DNA from: Icerya purchasi
Lineage: Eukaryota > Arthropoda > Insecta > Hemiptera > Monophlebidae
Direction of reading: 5' to 3'
NCBI GenBank assembly: GCA_039619475.1
Contig: CM077115.1
Coordinates: 299,089,756 to 299,153,755, forward strand
DNA length: 64,000 bases
Within the stretch, counting starts at the first letter, position 1, and each line of letters starts with the position of its first letter. A program made the translations under genes and the position numbers. Shown one piece after another: positions 10,664-22,258 of this stretch. The notes under the pieces were generated by a model. The model was not told the origin of the DNA, ran no database searches, and was given only the letters and a program-made list of their open reading frames with translations.

Positions 10664-13600
10664 GAGGGTCAAAGGACGCTGGATGCGCAATATACAAGGG
10701 GTGAAACCTTTGGCTAGCCTCTCCACGCCAACACCTACCTCACCTGCACGTGGTGACTCTTGCACGCTTTGACTAATATGAACGTATGGGTACCCAATCC
10801 AATAGTAGTAATATTAGAAATTGCGACTAACGAGGAAGGTGGAAATGGGATTGCAACCCCCATTTTGCCATAGCTCAGTTTAATTGGAACATTTAAAGCG
10901 TCTGACAATAGTTAATATGAACAGACAAAAAAAAATTCGGAATACGGCAGGATAAATTTTGGAATTCCACACTAAAATTTAAAAAAAAACACAACTAAGC
11001 TCCGGGGCTTACAACTTCGGTTCTAACTTTGAAGAGGATTTTTTCCGAATCACATTTGTATTCACAACTAAGCATCATGGATTATAGTCCGAAGAGAGAC
11101 ACTACCCCAGGTGGTAACCGTTTAAGGGAATCCACCACTCCTAGGAGTGTTAGTAGGCAATCATTTTCTGGGGTGCCTACACGTAGATGCATTGGTGAAC
11201 TCAATTACGGTAAGGAAAAGTTAAAGATTAAACACAAATATTTTTTTGGAACATTGAATGTTAACTCGTTAGTAAGGACTGGTAAACATAAGGAACTAAC
11301 GAAAATGATGGATAAGCATAACATACTGATACTAGCGGTACAGGAAACCCGGTATATGGATGAAGAAGTAATGGACCTAGAGGGATACAGAATTTATAAA
11401 GGAGTTAAAGCGATAAAAATAGGTAAAAATCTACCGCTATTTGGAACAGCGTTTGTTGTTAGCAAGAAAATTCTGAATTCTATCGAACAATTTTGGAGCC
11501 CTTCAGAAAGATTGTCATTACTTTCTATTCGATGCGCAAATAAAAGGTATACACTGATTAATACGCATGCACCTACGAATATCGACAATAAACGCAAACG
11601 TGAGGAAGTAGAAGAGTTCTGGGATATGCTGGAAGAAAATCTTAATAAAATACCAAATCAGAACATTACAATTCTGTTAGGAGATTTTAATGCTCAGTTA
11701 GGGAACGAATATAAATATAGATCAGTAATAGGAAAATACCCGGCACACAGAAGAACTAACGGAAACGGAGTTAGGCTGGTAGAAATGTGTCGAAATTTTA
11801 ATTTGCAAATAATGTCAACATTCTTCAAGCATAAACCGAGCAAACAAAAAACATGGCGATCATCAGGCAATAGAATTGAAGAAAAACAGATTGATCATGT
11901 AGCAATTAGTAGAAAAGCGATAAAAGAAATCATGAACGTTAAAGTCCAAAGAGGAGCAGAATTTGATTCTGACCACTACCTCTCAAAGATCAAAGTAAAT
12001 TTCATCCCCTTTCGAAATGTTAAAAACAAGTCAAGAACCATTAAATATGACATAAAGAAATTGAAACTTAAGAACGAAATTAGAGAAGAGTACCAAAATA
12101 AATTAGTCTTCGAATCCAGGCGGTGGCCTGATATTGCAAATAAGATACAGCAAGCAGCTGGTAGTTCAATTCTAAAGGCGCAGAAACAAAAACATAGGTG
12201 GTGGAATGATACTTGTGATGAGATATTGGCACAAAGAACAAGTATGTGGAGAAAATGGAACTCTAGTAAAAAAATTGAAGATCTAGAACAATTCAGGAGG
12301 GCTAGAAAGGAGGCAAATAAGACGTTTAGACGAGCGAAACGTTTTTATGAACAAACACAAATAGAACAAATAGAAGAGGATTTCAAGAAAAATAACGTTA
12401 GAGATTTCTACAAAGTGTTCAAATCCTACATTGTAGGATACCAGACGTCTGGTATTTGCTTCGAAGATGGAAAGAGATTGGGATTAACAGATAAAGAAAA
12501 TTGTGACATTCTGGCGAGTTATTTCAAAAGATTGCTGAACTGCGACAAACCAGTTAAAAAATTGCCCAAACGTCAACCAACATATAAGCAACAAGACACC
12601 ATGCCACCGTCCAAGGATGAGGTGGCAGTACTTATTAAGGGCCTAAAAGACAACAAGGCACCAGGAGAGGATTCAATTATTCCGGAACTTTTCAAGTTGG
12701 CCGAGGGAAGAATTGCAGTTGTATTAACTGAGCTCTTCGAAGAAATTTGGAAGAAACAAGTTATACCAATAGAATGGAAATCCGCACTAATACATCCAGT
12801 TCACAAAAGAGGCAACAAGAGGGATGTAAACAACTATAGAGGAATATCCCTGCTTCCTGTAGCTTATAAAATTCTTTCACAAGCAATCCTAAAAAGAGTC
12901 GAAAACACCTTAAACGAAAATTTAGGGGAATACCAGGCCGGTTTTAGGAAAGGAAGATCATGCCCGGAACAAATTCTTAATGTGAAGAATATTATTAAGT
13001 TTAAATCAATTAGAAATAATGATTATGTAGCCGTATTTATCGATTTCAAGAAGGCATATGATTCAGTCGATAGGAGTACGGTGTTTGACGTTTTAGAAGA
13101 ATTTGGGTTAGACGATACGTCCAGAAATATAATAAAGCAAACTTTAATCAACACAAGGTGCAGGGTTAAATTTAGAGGAGAAATCTCGGATCCATTTGAG
13201 ATTGTTACGGGTGTAAGACAAGGAGATAGCTTATCACCAATCCTTTTTAATTGTATTTTGGAAAAAAATTATCAGAGAATGGAGAATTCTGATAGATGAA
13301 GAGGATAACAACCATAAATTCAGACTTGGTACTAAGAATAAAGGAATACATATCGACTGTTTGGCGTTCGCGGATGATTTAACTATCTTTGCTAATGATT
13401 TAACGTCAACAACGAATAAGATCAACCAACTAATAAAAGTCTCGGAATGTGTAGGCCTTCAAATATCTGTTGAAAAAACCAAGTACATGAAAAATATTAA
13501 AAACAGCCCAGACTATTTTAATACATCTGCTGGAAAAATAACGCGAGTTAAAAAGTTCAAATATCTAGGGGAACTTATACAACAAAATGGACTAGAAGAA

Positions 13601-14286
13601 GAAGCAATGAATAGTAGAATATTTAAATTAGGTCGGGCATATCACTTGGTGAAGAATGTTTACGATAAAAATGCAATGAGCATAGGAGCAAAACTAAGAC
13701 ATTATGCTACAGTTGTAAAACCAGAAGGGTTATATGCATCAGAAACGTTAAATCTAAACAAGAAAATATTAACAAATCAATTAGAAATAAGGGAACGGAG
13801 AATCCTGAGAAAGATTATAGGAATTAAATGGAATGATGGACAGTTCAAATGGGTTTCGAACTATAAACTATATAGCAAAATTGAACCATTATCTATATCA
13901 ATAAGGAAAAGAAGATTATTATTTTACGGGCATATTACCAGAATGCAAGAGGACAGGTTAACCAAGAGAATTTATGAATTCATGAAAACGAAGAAAATAA
14001 GACCTGCATGGTTCAATGAATGTAAAAAGGATATGGAATTAATGGATGTTACTGAAACACAAATGTGTTTAATAAGGGGAATGGTTTCATAAAACAGTTG
14101 CGACGTCAATCTTTAAAATAGAACAAGTTAACCGGAAGAGGTCGCTTTCGATAAGCCATAAAAATGCCTTGATGGAGGGTCTCAAGAAATACTGGAAAGA
14201 TGTTAAGGAAGGAAGAAGGAAAAGATGTAAAATGAAAACTTAGTTGTTTAGCGTAGTCCATAGAGGCTGAAATCGAAAAAAAAAAA
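10664..14286 (+). mobile_element. near-full-length RTE-like LINE inside a (TAA)n tract
   Basis: About 3.6 kb: a 5' leader of roughly 400 bases, one long ORF region with endonuclease and reverse transcriptase, a short 3' untranslated part and an A-rich tail. Both ends meet (TAA)n repeats (10637-10663 and 14287-14322). Either the element inserted into a TAA microsatellite or it carries TAA repeats at its 3' end. Single-ORF organisation and protein motifs fit the RTE group, though the exact clade is not resolved. It is the best-preserved autonomous-type element in the window. Confidence 0.8.
11077..14243 (+). pseudogene. LINE endonuclease-reverse transcriptase ORF, two +1 frameshifts
   Basis: The first ATG is at 11077; an open frame reaches back to 11029 without ATG. 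Endonuclease motifs appear in order: FGTLNVNSLV, LAVQETRY (catalytic Glu), NTHAPTN, LLGDFNAQLG (Asp/Asn) and FDSDHYL (catalytic His). RT motifs follow: DNKAPGEDSIIPELF, YQAGFRKGRSC, VFIDFKKAYDSVD, VRQGDSLSPILFN, and FADDL at 13367-13381. The frame breaks at an A7 run (13261-13267), where one extra A leads to a stop at 13299. The next frame carries FADD to about 14076, where one extra base in a GGGG run (14077-14080) causes a second break. The third frame closes at 14241-14243 (TAG). Apart from these two homopolymer indels no stop interrupts the roughly 1050 codons, so the copy is young or the breaks are sequencing errors. Confidence 0.85.
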
Positions 14287-14322
14287 TAATAAAATAATAA
14301 TAATAATAATGATAATAATAAA
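14287..14322. repeat. (TAA)n microsatellite, 3' flank of LINE
   Basis: AAT/TAA repeats with two interruptions, directly after the A-rich end of the LINE. Confidence 0.9.
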
Positions 14323-16080
14323 ATCCTATCATCGTGAATGTGAGGTTGAGAAGTCCAGTAGCTGATCTATCAGTATTTTAAAAATAGAAGCGGAAGCTCT
14401 ATATTCATGTAATAGTAAAACACTTGATTATTATTATAATACGATAATATCTTTAGATTTCCATTTTTTTTGTAGTTATACCATAAAATTATTGCTAATA
14501 ACCGTTTTTAAATATTTTTATTCCAATTTATCTAGTAATTTATTCAATATCGCGAGAAGATTGGTGTATTGATTGTCTAAATATCGTTCATTGGTTTCTA
14601 TTCAGAGCACCGAAAATTTTTCCATTATTTTTAATTATCGTTTATAAATTGCTCCGAAAATGCACAACCAGAGCTTTTTTTCATCGGGGAATTTATCATG
14701 GTATTGCCTCGCTTGACACGTCAGATAATTATCTGAATGATCGTATAACTAGCAAGGTTAGCATCGAATTATTACTTCTTCTACTTCGACAAAAATATTT
14801 CATCGTACCCCGCTGAAGAATATAAATCGGGGAACAGTGGGATGGTAATTGTAGTTTCGGTATTTTTAACTTTGAAATATTTCCTTTTTTTTTTTTTTTT
14901 TTTTTTTTTTGGATTTCGATTTTTTATTTTCGTAGAACCGGACGAAATGATTTTTCATCGGGAAAGTTGGCAGGTAAAATAAAAACAAATTTTTCTTTTG
15001 TAATAATTTTCCTGTTTCGCGATAGCTGCCAAAATGTTCAGGATTGACATCCGGCTGTTATCAAGGAGGAATTTCGTGTCTCGTAAAGAAAGTAAATCAC
15101 TTTGTATAATAGCGAATGTTTTCAACGAGAACGGATGATGTTTGACTAGCATTTTTTCATTTAAATTTAACCAACTACAATTTTATTTGCTTCATTAGTA
15201 TCTCTATTTGCATTGCTAAAATTGAACATTACGATTATCACTACTTTCATTGTTTACTTTTATTTTTCAATATCCGTTTAACTGCTACCGATGTTGCCGT
15301 TTGTTAAGAAAGAAATTGAAAAATATTTCGTTTTATCGCCAGAAGAGACAAGGATAAACAATTCGTTCGCAAGAATTATGGGGAAATAGTTCTTTTTTTT
15401 ACTTTTTTCTTTGCTATTTTCCGTTCACTGTTATTAAAAATTCCTAGACATAACGGCGCGATCAAAGCGGATGAAGAAGGTAGAGATTATAAATTTTTAA
15501 ATAAATAAATTCCTTAATAACAAGCGATAAATGAATATAAATTAATTTACTTTAATAAATTATAAACACTCGAATTTAATAAAAAAAAAAAAAAAAATTC
15601 GGGCATAGTCCATCTAACAATGCAGAGTACAATCAATTAAAACTAAAAAAACATACCGCAAAAAATGTTTTTGTAGATTCTATCAGTAGCCCGTTTTGTA
15701 ATGCGGACATTTAGTAATATACAGCTTATTAATGTATTCGTACACGCGTAAAGTTCAATAATAAACGTGGCTTAAATACCTGTGTTCCAGTACGATTTTC
15801 GAACAACGAACGATGAAATATGTTTGCTATAGCCTAAGCACCCGGTAAAAAAATTTGACACAACCACAGTCATCCCGTAATAATTAAAATTGCAAAAAAA
15901 CTCGTCAAATAAAGGTAACAAAATTGAATTCGGACTCTACCTCATAATGTGCTATCTTTCATGAAGATGACCCATTTATCTGATCATTTATCTGTCATCA
16001 GGTGACTCACACCTGTACGCCAAGGCTTTTACGTAATCGCTCGTCACTAGGTGTGTCATCTTCGCGTAAAGTACGATTAA
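14323..16080. other. spacer, nothing recognised
   Basis: AT-rich sequence with a T-run at 14886-14910 and an A-run near 15580-15597. No supported gene. The left terminus of the Tc1 relic that follows should lie in 15600-16080, but I could not define an inverted repeat. Confidence 0.4.
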
Positions 16081-16083
16081 AAA

Positions 16084-17105
16084 TGTCGCGAAAAGGTAAA
16101 AATACGAGAACTTTGAAGTACGAAAATTAACTAATTTCAATCGCGCAAAAGGCGCAAATCTTGAAATCGCGAAATTGTTGAATGCCAAAAAAGTACAGCA
16201 TAGACGATATTTGATTCGATCTTGAAAGCAGGTTAGATTTTATTCCTCAGAAAGGACGACCACGTGTAAATTGGCATACCGTACGACGAGCGATTCATAA
16301 TCAAAGGAAATAAAGAAAAATCCTACAATTCACGCGTCGATATTCGGAGTTTCTTCATCATTTTCAATTGAAAGTTCCCCCCAAAAAACCGGATGTCCAA
16401 TCATTAAAATGAAGACGGTTACAATTCGCATACTGCTCGAAGACGTAAATGAAAAAAAAAAAAAAAACGTTTAAATTTTGCTAAAGAAAACCGATAGTGC
16501 GATTTTAATTATTCGAAATCGGTGATATTTACGGACGAAAGTAAATTTTAAGGTTTTTGGTAGTGACGGACGTTCGAAAGTGTGGCGAAAATCAAAAGAG
16601 GAATTAGAAAAACGTAATTTAAACGCTACACAGTTAAAAACACAGAGAAGCAAAAGTGTGATGGTTTGGGGGTGTCTCGCAGCCTCCAGAGTGCGCAATT
16701 TATCGATGGCAACATGAATGCCGAAATGTATGTTAACCTTGTTTTAAATAGAACAATTTAAAAGCAAACATTGCCAATTTGGGGCTCGAAAAGTGTTTTA
16801 GTTTTTATCGAAATAATGATCCCAAACGTAAATCATGGCTATCATCTCGCAGTTGGTTGCTTTACAACTGCCTAAAAGTGATTGAAACTCCCTCACAGAC
16901 GTCAGACATGAACCCTATAGAAAACTCGTGGGAAATATTGGATATCGAAAAGTACGCGAAAATTAAATTTCTAACAGAAAGGAGCTAAAAGAGGTGTTGC
17001 TACGCGAATTAAAAAATATTTCGCCGGCTACAGCTGCTAAATTGGTTGATACCGCAAAGAATGTCTGTCTTAATAGGGCAAAAGGGTTTACCTACCAAGT
17101 ATTAA
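16084..17105 (+). pseudogene. decayed Tc1-type transposase
   Basis: Fragments in three frames follow the order of a Tc1 transposase: a basic start MSRKGKNTRTLKYEN at about 16084; a linker with QKGRPRVNWHTVRRA near 16250; FTDESKF at 16528-16548 (first catalytic Asp); VFGSDGRSKVWRKSKEEL; SVMVWGC at 16655-16675; RNNDPKRKSW near 16815, where the usual QDND catalytic Asp is changed to Asn; LLYNCLKVIETPSQTSDMNP then IENSW at 16911-16934 with the DDE-triad Glu at 16920-16922; and a tail near 17050-17105 that recalls the family end KGYPTKY. Stops and frameshifts are frequent, so it cannot make a transposase. Cut-and-paste elements of this family duplicate a TA target; the termini were not identified. 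Confidence 0.8.
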
Positions 17106-17109
17106 TTTT

Positions 17110-20100
17110 TTTTTTCAAATTTTAAATAATTTTATTTTTTGGTTTCCGAATATTTTTGTTGCCCTTTTAAATCGCAACGTTTTAAATTTTTTGAAATTTT
17201 ATGAAGTTAAATATTTTTAAAAATTTTCGGGTATTTCTCCTTGGTAATATAGAGATACTACGAACATATTTCGTCGTTACTTGTTCAAACATTGTATTCA
17301 AATGCCACTCTTTTTTTCACGTTTATTATTAAATTTTACTACCTGTGTCCGAATATTATAATGTGTATGTAATAATAATTATTTCAAAATTCTCACCTGC
17401 GTGATTCGAGTGGCGAATTAGAGATCGAGCCGTTATCAATTAGTAGTCGCATAAATAAATACTATCTGACGGAATGACTTTATGAAAGGGAATCGCAATA
17501 GACGGCAAAAACGATACACGAACTGGATGAAATAAAAATATCATCGAAGCGCTGTTAAACAACAGCGAAATATCGGCACAGATATTTCCTTTGTACGCAA
17601 AACTGGAATGTTTAAATTTCTGCAATGTAAAATTCATCGCTGAATACAAATATATCTTTTTGATATGATGCTTTTTCTTTAAGCGCTCCCTCAATTTCCA
17701 GTAAAATATGCAAATTCCTTATTCTCACTTCGATTAAAATGTGTGTGAATTTATTTTTTGAATATAGGACAACAATAAGAGTTGCTGTAGTCGCTGGAAT
17801 TTTTACAGTTTTTTTTTTAACTATGAAATCTTGATTTACTACTAGCGTGTAGGAATTTCTTCTTATTGCGGATGAGAAATTCGTAACATTGTGGGGACGC
17901 GAATAATGGAAGAGGTGGCATCAGTTTACTTCCACCTCGCTAATGCCTTCTTCGTTATTTAATCCTATAAAGCGATTTCCGTTTACTGTCGCTTTTCCGT
18001 GTATGCGAGTTTGCGAGAAAGTACTTGTTTCTTCTGTTTTTTTCCTTCGGTACTTCCAATTCCAAAGGGTTTATTTCGTCGCTACTACACTATCAGAGGG
18101 ATAAATACTTTCTTCTTTCGAGTAGTATGTTCTCCGGGGAAATCAAGCTACTCTGATCGATTAGAGTAGATAATGTCGGAACATTGAACCTGAACAAAGA
18201 TGAGAATAATTGAAATTATCAGGCTGTGGCGGAATTTGTCGAGGCAACTGATATTGCTCGTAGTTACCCAAGGCGACTGTGTGAGCTGGAATAAATCGAG
18301 AGGCGCTTGTAATATTCGTGACGTCTGCAGTATTACACTAGGCTGCTATCAATGATCGTGTCTGGGGTGTCCGGAGATAATATTGCCGGTACCGCCATGA
18401 AAATAATTTCTTTTTTTTTTTTTTTTTTTTGACCCGGACCAAATTACGACGTCCTTTAGCCCAAATAATTCCCTATAATTAACAACACCCAAACAACATA
18501 AAATGAAAGCGTAAAAAATTTTATAATAACCAGTAAATGGATAGGGAATAGAATAAAATTATCGTTTTTCCCTCGTCTCTTCTCCGCGGTGCCCTCTTCA
18601 CTTAAAGGATTCCTTTTTTCTGTGTGATATCAATCCTCACTCTCTTCAGAACGTTCTCTCTTCTATTCTCAGCTTTTGGATCTTAGCTATTCCATACAAT
18701 GACTCTTATGTTCTCTCATTTCCTTCCTTGTCAGTTGTTCCTATTCTAGCTTCTTTCATTCATTCAATCTCGCACCAGATTGAAATCTAATATGTTATTC
18801 TCCTTTTGAGCTCTTACTTAGATTCCTTGGCTGATTGGGCTTTTGCTCTTCGTTGGCGTACCCATAAAAAATACAAAATAAAATAAAATAAAACTAACCA
18901 CTTACGTAAACAAACTATAACGAACAAAGGGGGAAAAAATTAAATAGCACAAAAATTAAATAACAATCCTGTTTCCTTCAACCGAGTTAAAACGGAAAAA
19001 AAGAAATACTTATCACTAGAACAAAGAAGATAAAAAATACACAGTGGACGATAAATACCGTAGGACATGAGGGCCTTTGGAAAACACAAGTCTCCTGTTG
19101 TCAAACTGGTCCGAGGAATTAGATGATTTGTTTTTAATAATTGGCGCCTAAATGGCTACGAAATTACAAGATTGTCTATCTGTAGCAACAAAAGCGGTTA
19201 ATATAGTTGTACACCTGGAACGGGAGGTGTTATTTGAATTTTTGAAAAACTAGTTTCCTTTACTTGCAGAATTGCAGTTTTGCACGTTTTACGGCGATGT
19301 CTGTATGTCCGTTTCATTTGACTGCTGAAATAGAAATTTTACTTTCTTTTTTATTCAAAATAATTTCTTTATTTCATCAGTTTATTTTATGTTTTTTTTT
19401 TTTTTAATTTTAAATCGTTTAACGTTTTACCCAAGTGTTGCATAAAAATTTTAGCGGAAACTTCGATTTTTTTAAAACTGTATTTATTTTTTCCCTCTCC
19501 CCCCCCCTTTCTTTTTTTTTTTTAAACCAAAAATTTGAATTATTCAAAAAGCGCAGTTTATTGACGAAAGCGTGTGCCAATCTTTCTTTAGCGTTTCACG
19601 GAGACATCTAGAGTACTCGAACGAAATTCATTTAAGTATCCTACACACGTATAAAACACAAACAGGAAATCCGTAGAAACCGTATAAAAATTAGAACAGG
19701 TCATTTTACTGTTTTAGAAAATCATTTCTCTATATTCTAGACATAGATGAAGTAAACGGGTGAAAATTGCTTTAAACAATCGTTAAAACCATTTTGCGTT
19801 TCATCAGATGTCACATATATTCGGAAGAGTTTGTTAATATTTGCATTCAAGGGTATATACGGTTTCGTTACGCAGGCATTAAAAAGACACCAGAATCTAC
19901 AATGATTGTCCGAAAAATTCTAAGACTAGTCTCTATTATTGATAGATGCTGTGCGTGCTACGACACACAATCTACCGCTTCGCTATGGTTATTCAGAGCT
20001 GCCGAAGCCTTAGTTTTAACCAATCTACAATCACTGGCCAGCAACAAACGTTAGCAACTTGGAAAATTACACAACAAAGCCGAACTTGATATCACACACT

Positions 20101-20165
20101 TTGTAGCATCAGTTTGGTCGAATGTTATTATCGTAAGATTTTCGAACTTGCAACTAAAGTTGAGA
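17110..20165. other. long spacer, possible short retroposon tails
   Basis: No gene recognised. A T-run at 18410-18430 followed by about 450 bases that end in A-rich sequence (18865-18895) may hold small 5'-truncated LINE fragments, but no protein motif supports this. Further homopolymers lie near 19391-19405 and 19501-19523. Confidence 0.3.
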
Positions 20166-20168
20166 AAT

Positions 20169-20169
<1 letters not shown>

Positions 20170-20204
<35 letters not shown>

Positions 20205-20490
20205 TAGAGAAGTTGAAAAAAGAAGCCTACACAGGATGGAATGTGCAATCGTCAATTTTTCGTTGGCACACTCGGCATGGGTCATGAGTCCCGGCAGCAC
20301 TTTGTCCGTAAAACGGACATATTTCAACGGCGCGTTCCGAAAAAACTGCAGACCAACTTTGTCGCCCAGAAGTATTTGTGTCGTCTCATTTCGACGGATG
20401 AGTTGCAGATGAACCGTCTGCGTTCCATTTACGTTTCTAAGCGATTCGGATAAAATTTTAATTTTCTGAAAATGTATGTCACACTATTGA
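20170..20490 (-). other. GC-richer patch, long open frame running into poly(A)
   Basis: A T34 run at 20170-20203 is a poly(A) tail if read on the minus strand. Upstream of it that strand is free of stops for about 100 codons (from 20487), including VHLQLIRRNETTQILLGDK and YVRFTDKVLPGLMTHAEC. The + strand is also open here in two frames (to 20412 and 20453), and just beyond, at 20490-20525, TIDENWVRCFEP on + recalls the mariner DETW block. The patch is richer in GC than its surroundings. It could be a retroposed gene piece or the remains of a mariner transposase on +. I do not recognise it with certainty. Confidence 0.3.
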
Positions 20491-20838
20491 CGAAAATTGG
20501 GTACGCTGTTTTGAGCCCTTTAGCGGAAAAAGAAAATGCCAGCTGGAAAACTCGCGATTTCGAGGAAGATTAAAAAGGTTGGACCAGTGGCTGCAATGAA
20601 ATTGATGCTGATTGCAGCAACCTCCCTTACCGCGATGTTTTTCATGTGTTAGGACAAAAAAAGGTTTGATTTAAAGAACGACACTCTACCAGAACAACAT
20701 GATGGGAATCGTTTGAGAATTTTTAAAGCTATTTTTTTCGCATAACCAGACTTTGCACACTCTGTACGATTATCGGCTGCTTGCAACATTGAAAAAAAAA
20801 AAAAAAGAACAAAACAATTGCGAAGCCGAAATTACGAG

Positions 20839-20851
20839 TTGAATGAAATAT
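20839..20851. repeat. target-site duplication, left (13 bp)
   Basis: TTGAATGAAATAT directly abuts the left arm of the palindromic insertion; an identical copy lies at 21117-21129. Confidence 0.8.
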
Positions 20852-20902
20852 ATAAACTTTAATAACAAACAATATAGATCAATAAATTAGATAAATACCT
20901 AT

Positions 20903-20939
20903 TTAGAAACGTTTTCGGGCATAACCCATCATCAGCTAA
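20903..20939 (-). ncRNA. hammerhead-ribozyme-like motif, left arm
   Basis: Exact mirror image of the motif at 20988-21024, read on the minus strand: TTAG stem I, CTGATGA, an extra T, GGG/CCC stem II, GAAA, an AACGTT palindrome as stem III, T at the cleavage position, then CTAA closing stem I. Confidence 0.55.
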
Positions 20940-20987
20940 CACTAACTTAAAGGAAACTTAAACTTTTAAGTTTCCTTTAAGTTAGTG

Positions 20988-21024
20988 TTAGCTGATGATG
21001 GGTTATGCCCGAAAACGTTTCTAA
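20988..21024 (+). ncRNA. hammerhead-ribozyme-like motif, right arm
   Basis: Core CTGATGA at 20992-20998; stem II GGG (21000-21002) with CCC (21008-21010) around the loop TTATG; GAAA at 21011-21014. A tiny palindromic stem III AACGTT (21014-21019) would work best as a dimer. The predicted cleavage lies after T21020. Stem I is TTAG (20988-20991) with CTAA (21021-21024). Deviation: one extra T (20999) sits between CTGATGA and stem II. Activity is untested. Confidence 0.6.
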
Positions 21025-21116
21025 ATAGGTATTTATCTAATTTATTGATCTATATTGTTTGTTATTAAAGTTTATTTTATTATACCATTTTAACAAACAG
21101 CATGTATTCACCTACA

Positions 21117-21129
21117 TTGAATGAAATAT
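21117..21129. repeat. target-site duplication, right (13 bp)
   Basis: TTGAATGAAATAT, identical to 20839-20851. Confidence 0.8.
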
Positions 21130-21957
21130 CGTGAACTCTCGGTAAAATAGAAAAATAAGATAAGAGTTAATGTATCGGTACACGTTTTTTTTGAAAAATA
21201 TCGAGAGAATCTAGATAGTGACAATGTGAACAAAATTTTTCGTAAAATAAAATTTTTCATAACACCTCCAGGATTCACGTTTATACTTTTATTCAAACGT
21301 ATAGAGCGAAGCTAGGAATTACCGCATCGAGGGCATGATGAATAGCTAATATAGATTATTGCTATAAAATCCTGTACCTTCAGCACACTGAAACTCGCAG
21401 GTCTTTTTCGGACAGAACTACGTACTATTAGAAATATTAGGAAAAGGTCGGAATGAGGAGCTGTTTAGAATTTCGTCGAAATTTTTGCAGGAAATTTACT
21501 GAAACTGACTGTTAGTTCGCGATTTTTAATTTCGAAAAAATTGCAGTTTACGCCGGATTCACAGATAAAAATGTTAACCAAAAGAACATTTTTATCTTTC
21601 GTACGGCACACTTAAAAGCTGATTTTCTTAATTGTTCACGATATTCATGCGAGTACTGGGAGTACGGAAGGAAAAACAAATATTTTTACCCTACTTTATT
21701 TGTATTACTCTTAGACAATATGCAATTAATCCGGTTCACTAAACGATGGTGTTCTAGGATATAGATATCAGATTTTGTAATTATAGCCGAAAGTCAAGAG
21801 TTTATCCGGAAGTTATCGGGTTCTTTGGTCAGTATTATTTGTTGAGGACTATACAAAATTCAGCTTTAGTAGCTGACTAGGATGATGACGAATAAGTATA
21901 TATGTATACATAATGTGTCATTTTAGTAGATCTGCGATTAAATTTTGGGCACACGGC

Positions 21958-21989
<32 letters not shown>

Positions 21990-22258
21990 GCTCAAGTAAT
22001 AAAAAATTACAACTGTTTTTAGATTATTTGTTGATTAATCCTAATTTACCATTAGTACTATTAGAAATGTGGAATGTAAGCGATCAATGACATAGAATGC
22101 TGTTGAAGGATGAAATGCTAAACTTAGTTCACAAGTCAGCCGGAAGGAGCCGAATATGTTCTCGCCGGTAAAGAAATTATAGCGACATGCTGTCGAATCA
22201 TCACAAATTTAACTTGACCTCTGCAGAAAAGAGATAATAAATGTATTAAACAAGCACG
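21130..22258. other. spacer with (TTA)n tract
   Basis: No gene recognised. A 32-bp (TTA)n microsatellite lies at 21958-21989. Confidence 0.5.

Larger units (their letters stand above)
20852..21116. mobile_element. 265-bp palindromic insertion with Penelope-like hammerhead ends
   Basis: Bases 20852-20962 are a perfect inverted copy of 20965-21075 (about 111 bp per arm, 2-base centre). A unique 41-bp piece (21076-21116) follows, and the whole is bracketed by the 13-bp direct repeat TTGAATGAAATAT, which marks a single insertion event. Each arm holds a hammerhead-ribozyme-like core. The arms are identical, so the insertion is recent or kept identical by gene conversion. There is no coding capacity. 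Penelope-like retroelements are known to carry hammerhead motifs in LTR-like ends and to occur as inverted copies, and the element at 54.5-56.0 kb has the same core; on that basis I infer a non-autonomous Penelope-related fold-back element. Confidence 0.7.

Noticed and set aside
10577..10765. minus-strand frame with a run of Tyr
   Set aside because: The Tyr run is simply the (TAA)n microsatellite read on the other strand.
18410..18895. a LINE fragment between a T-run and an A-rich end
   Set aside because: The tail-like ends contradict each other in direction and no protein motif was found.
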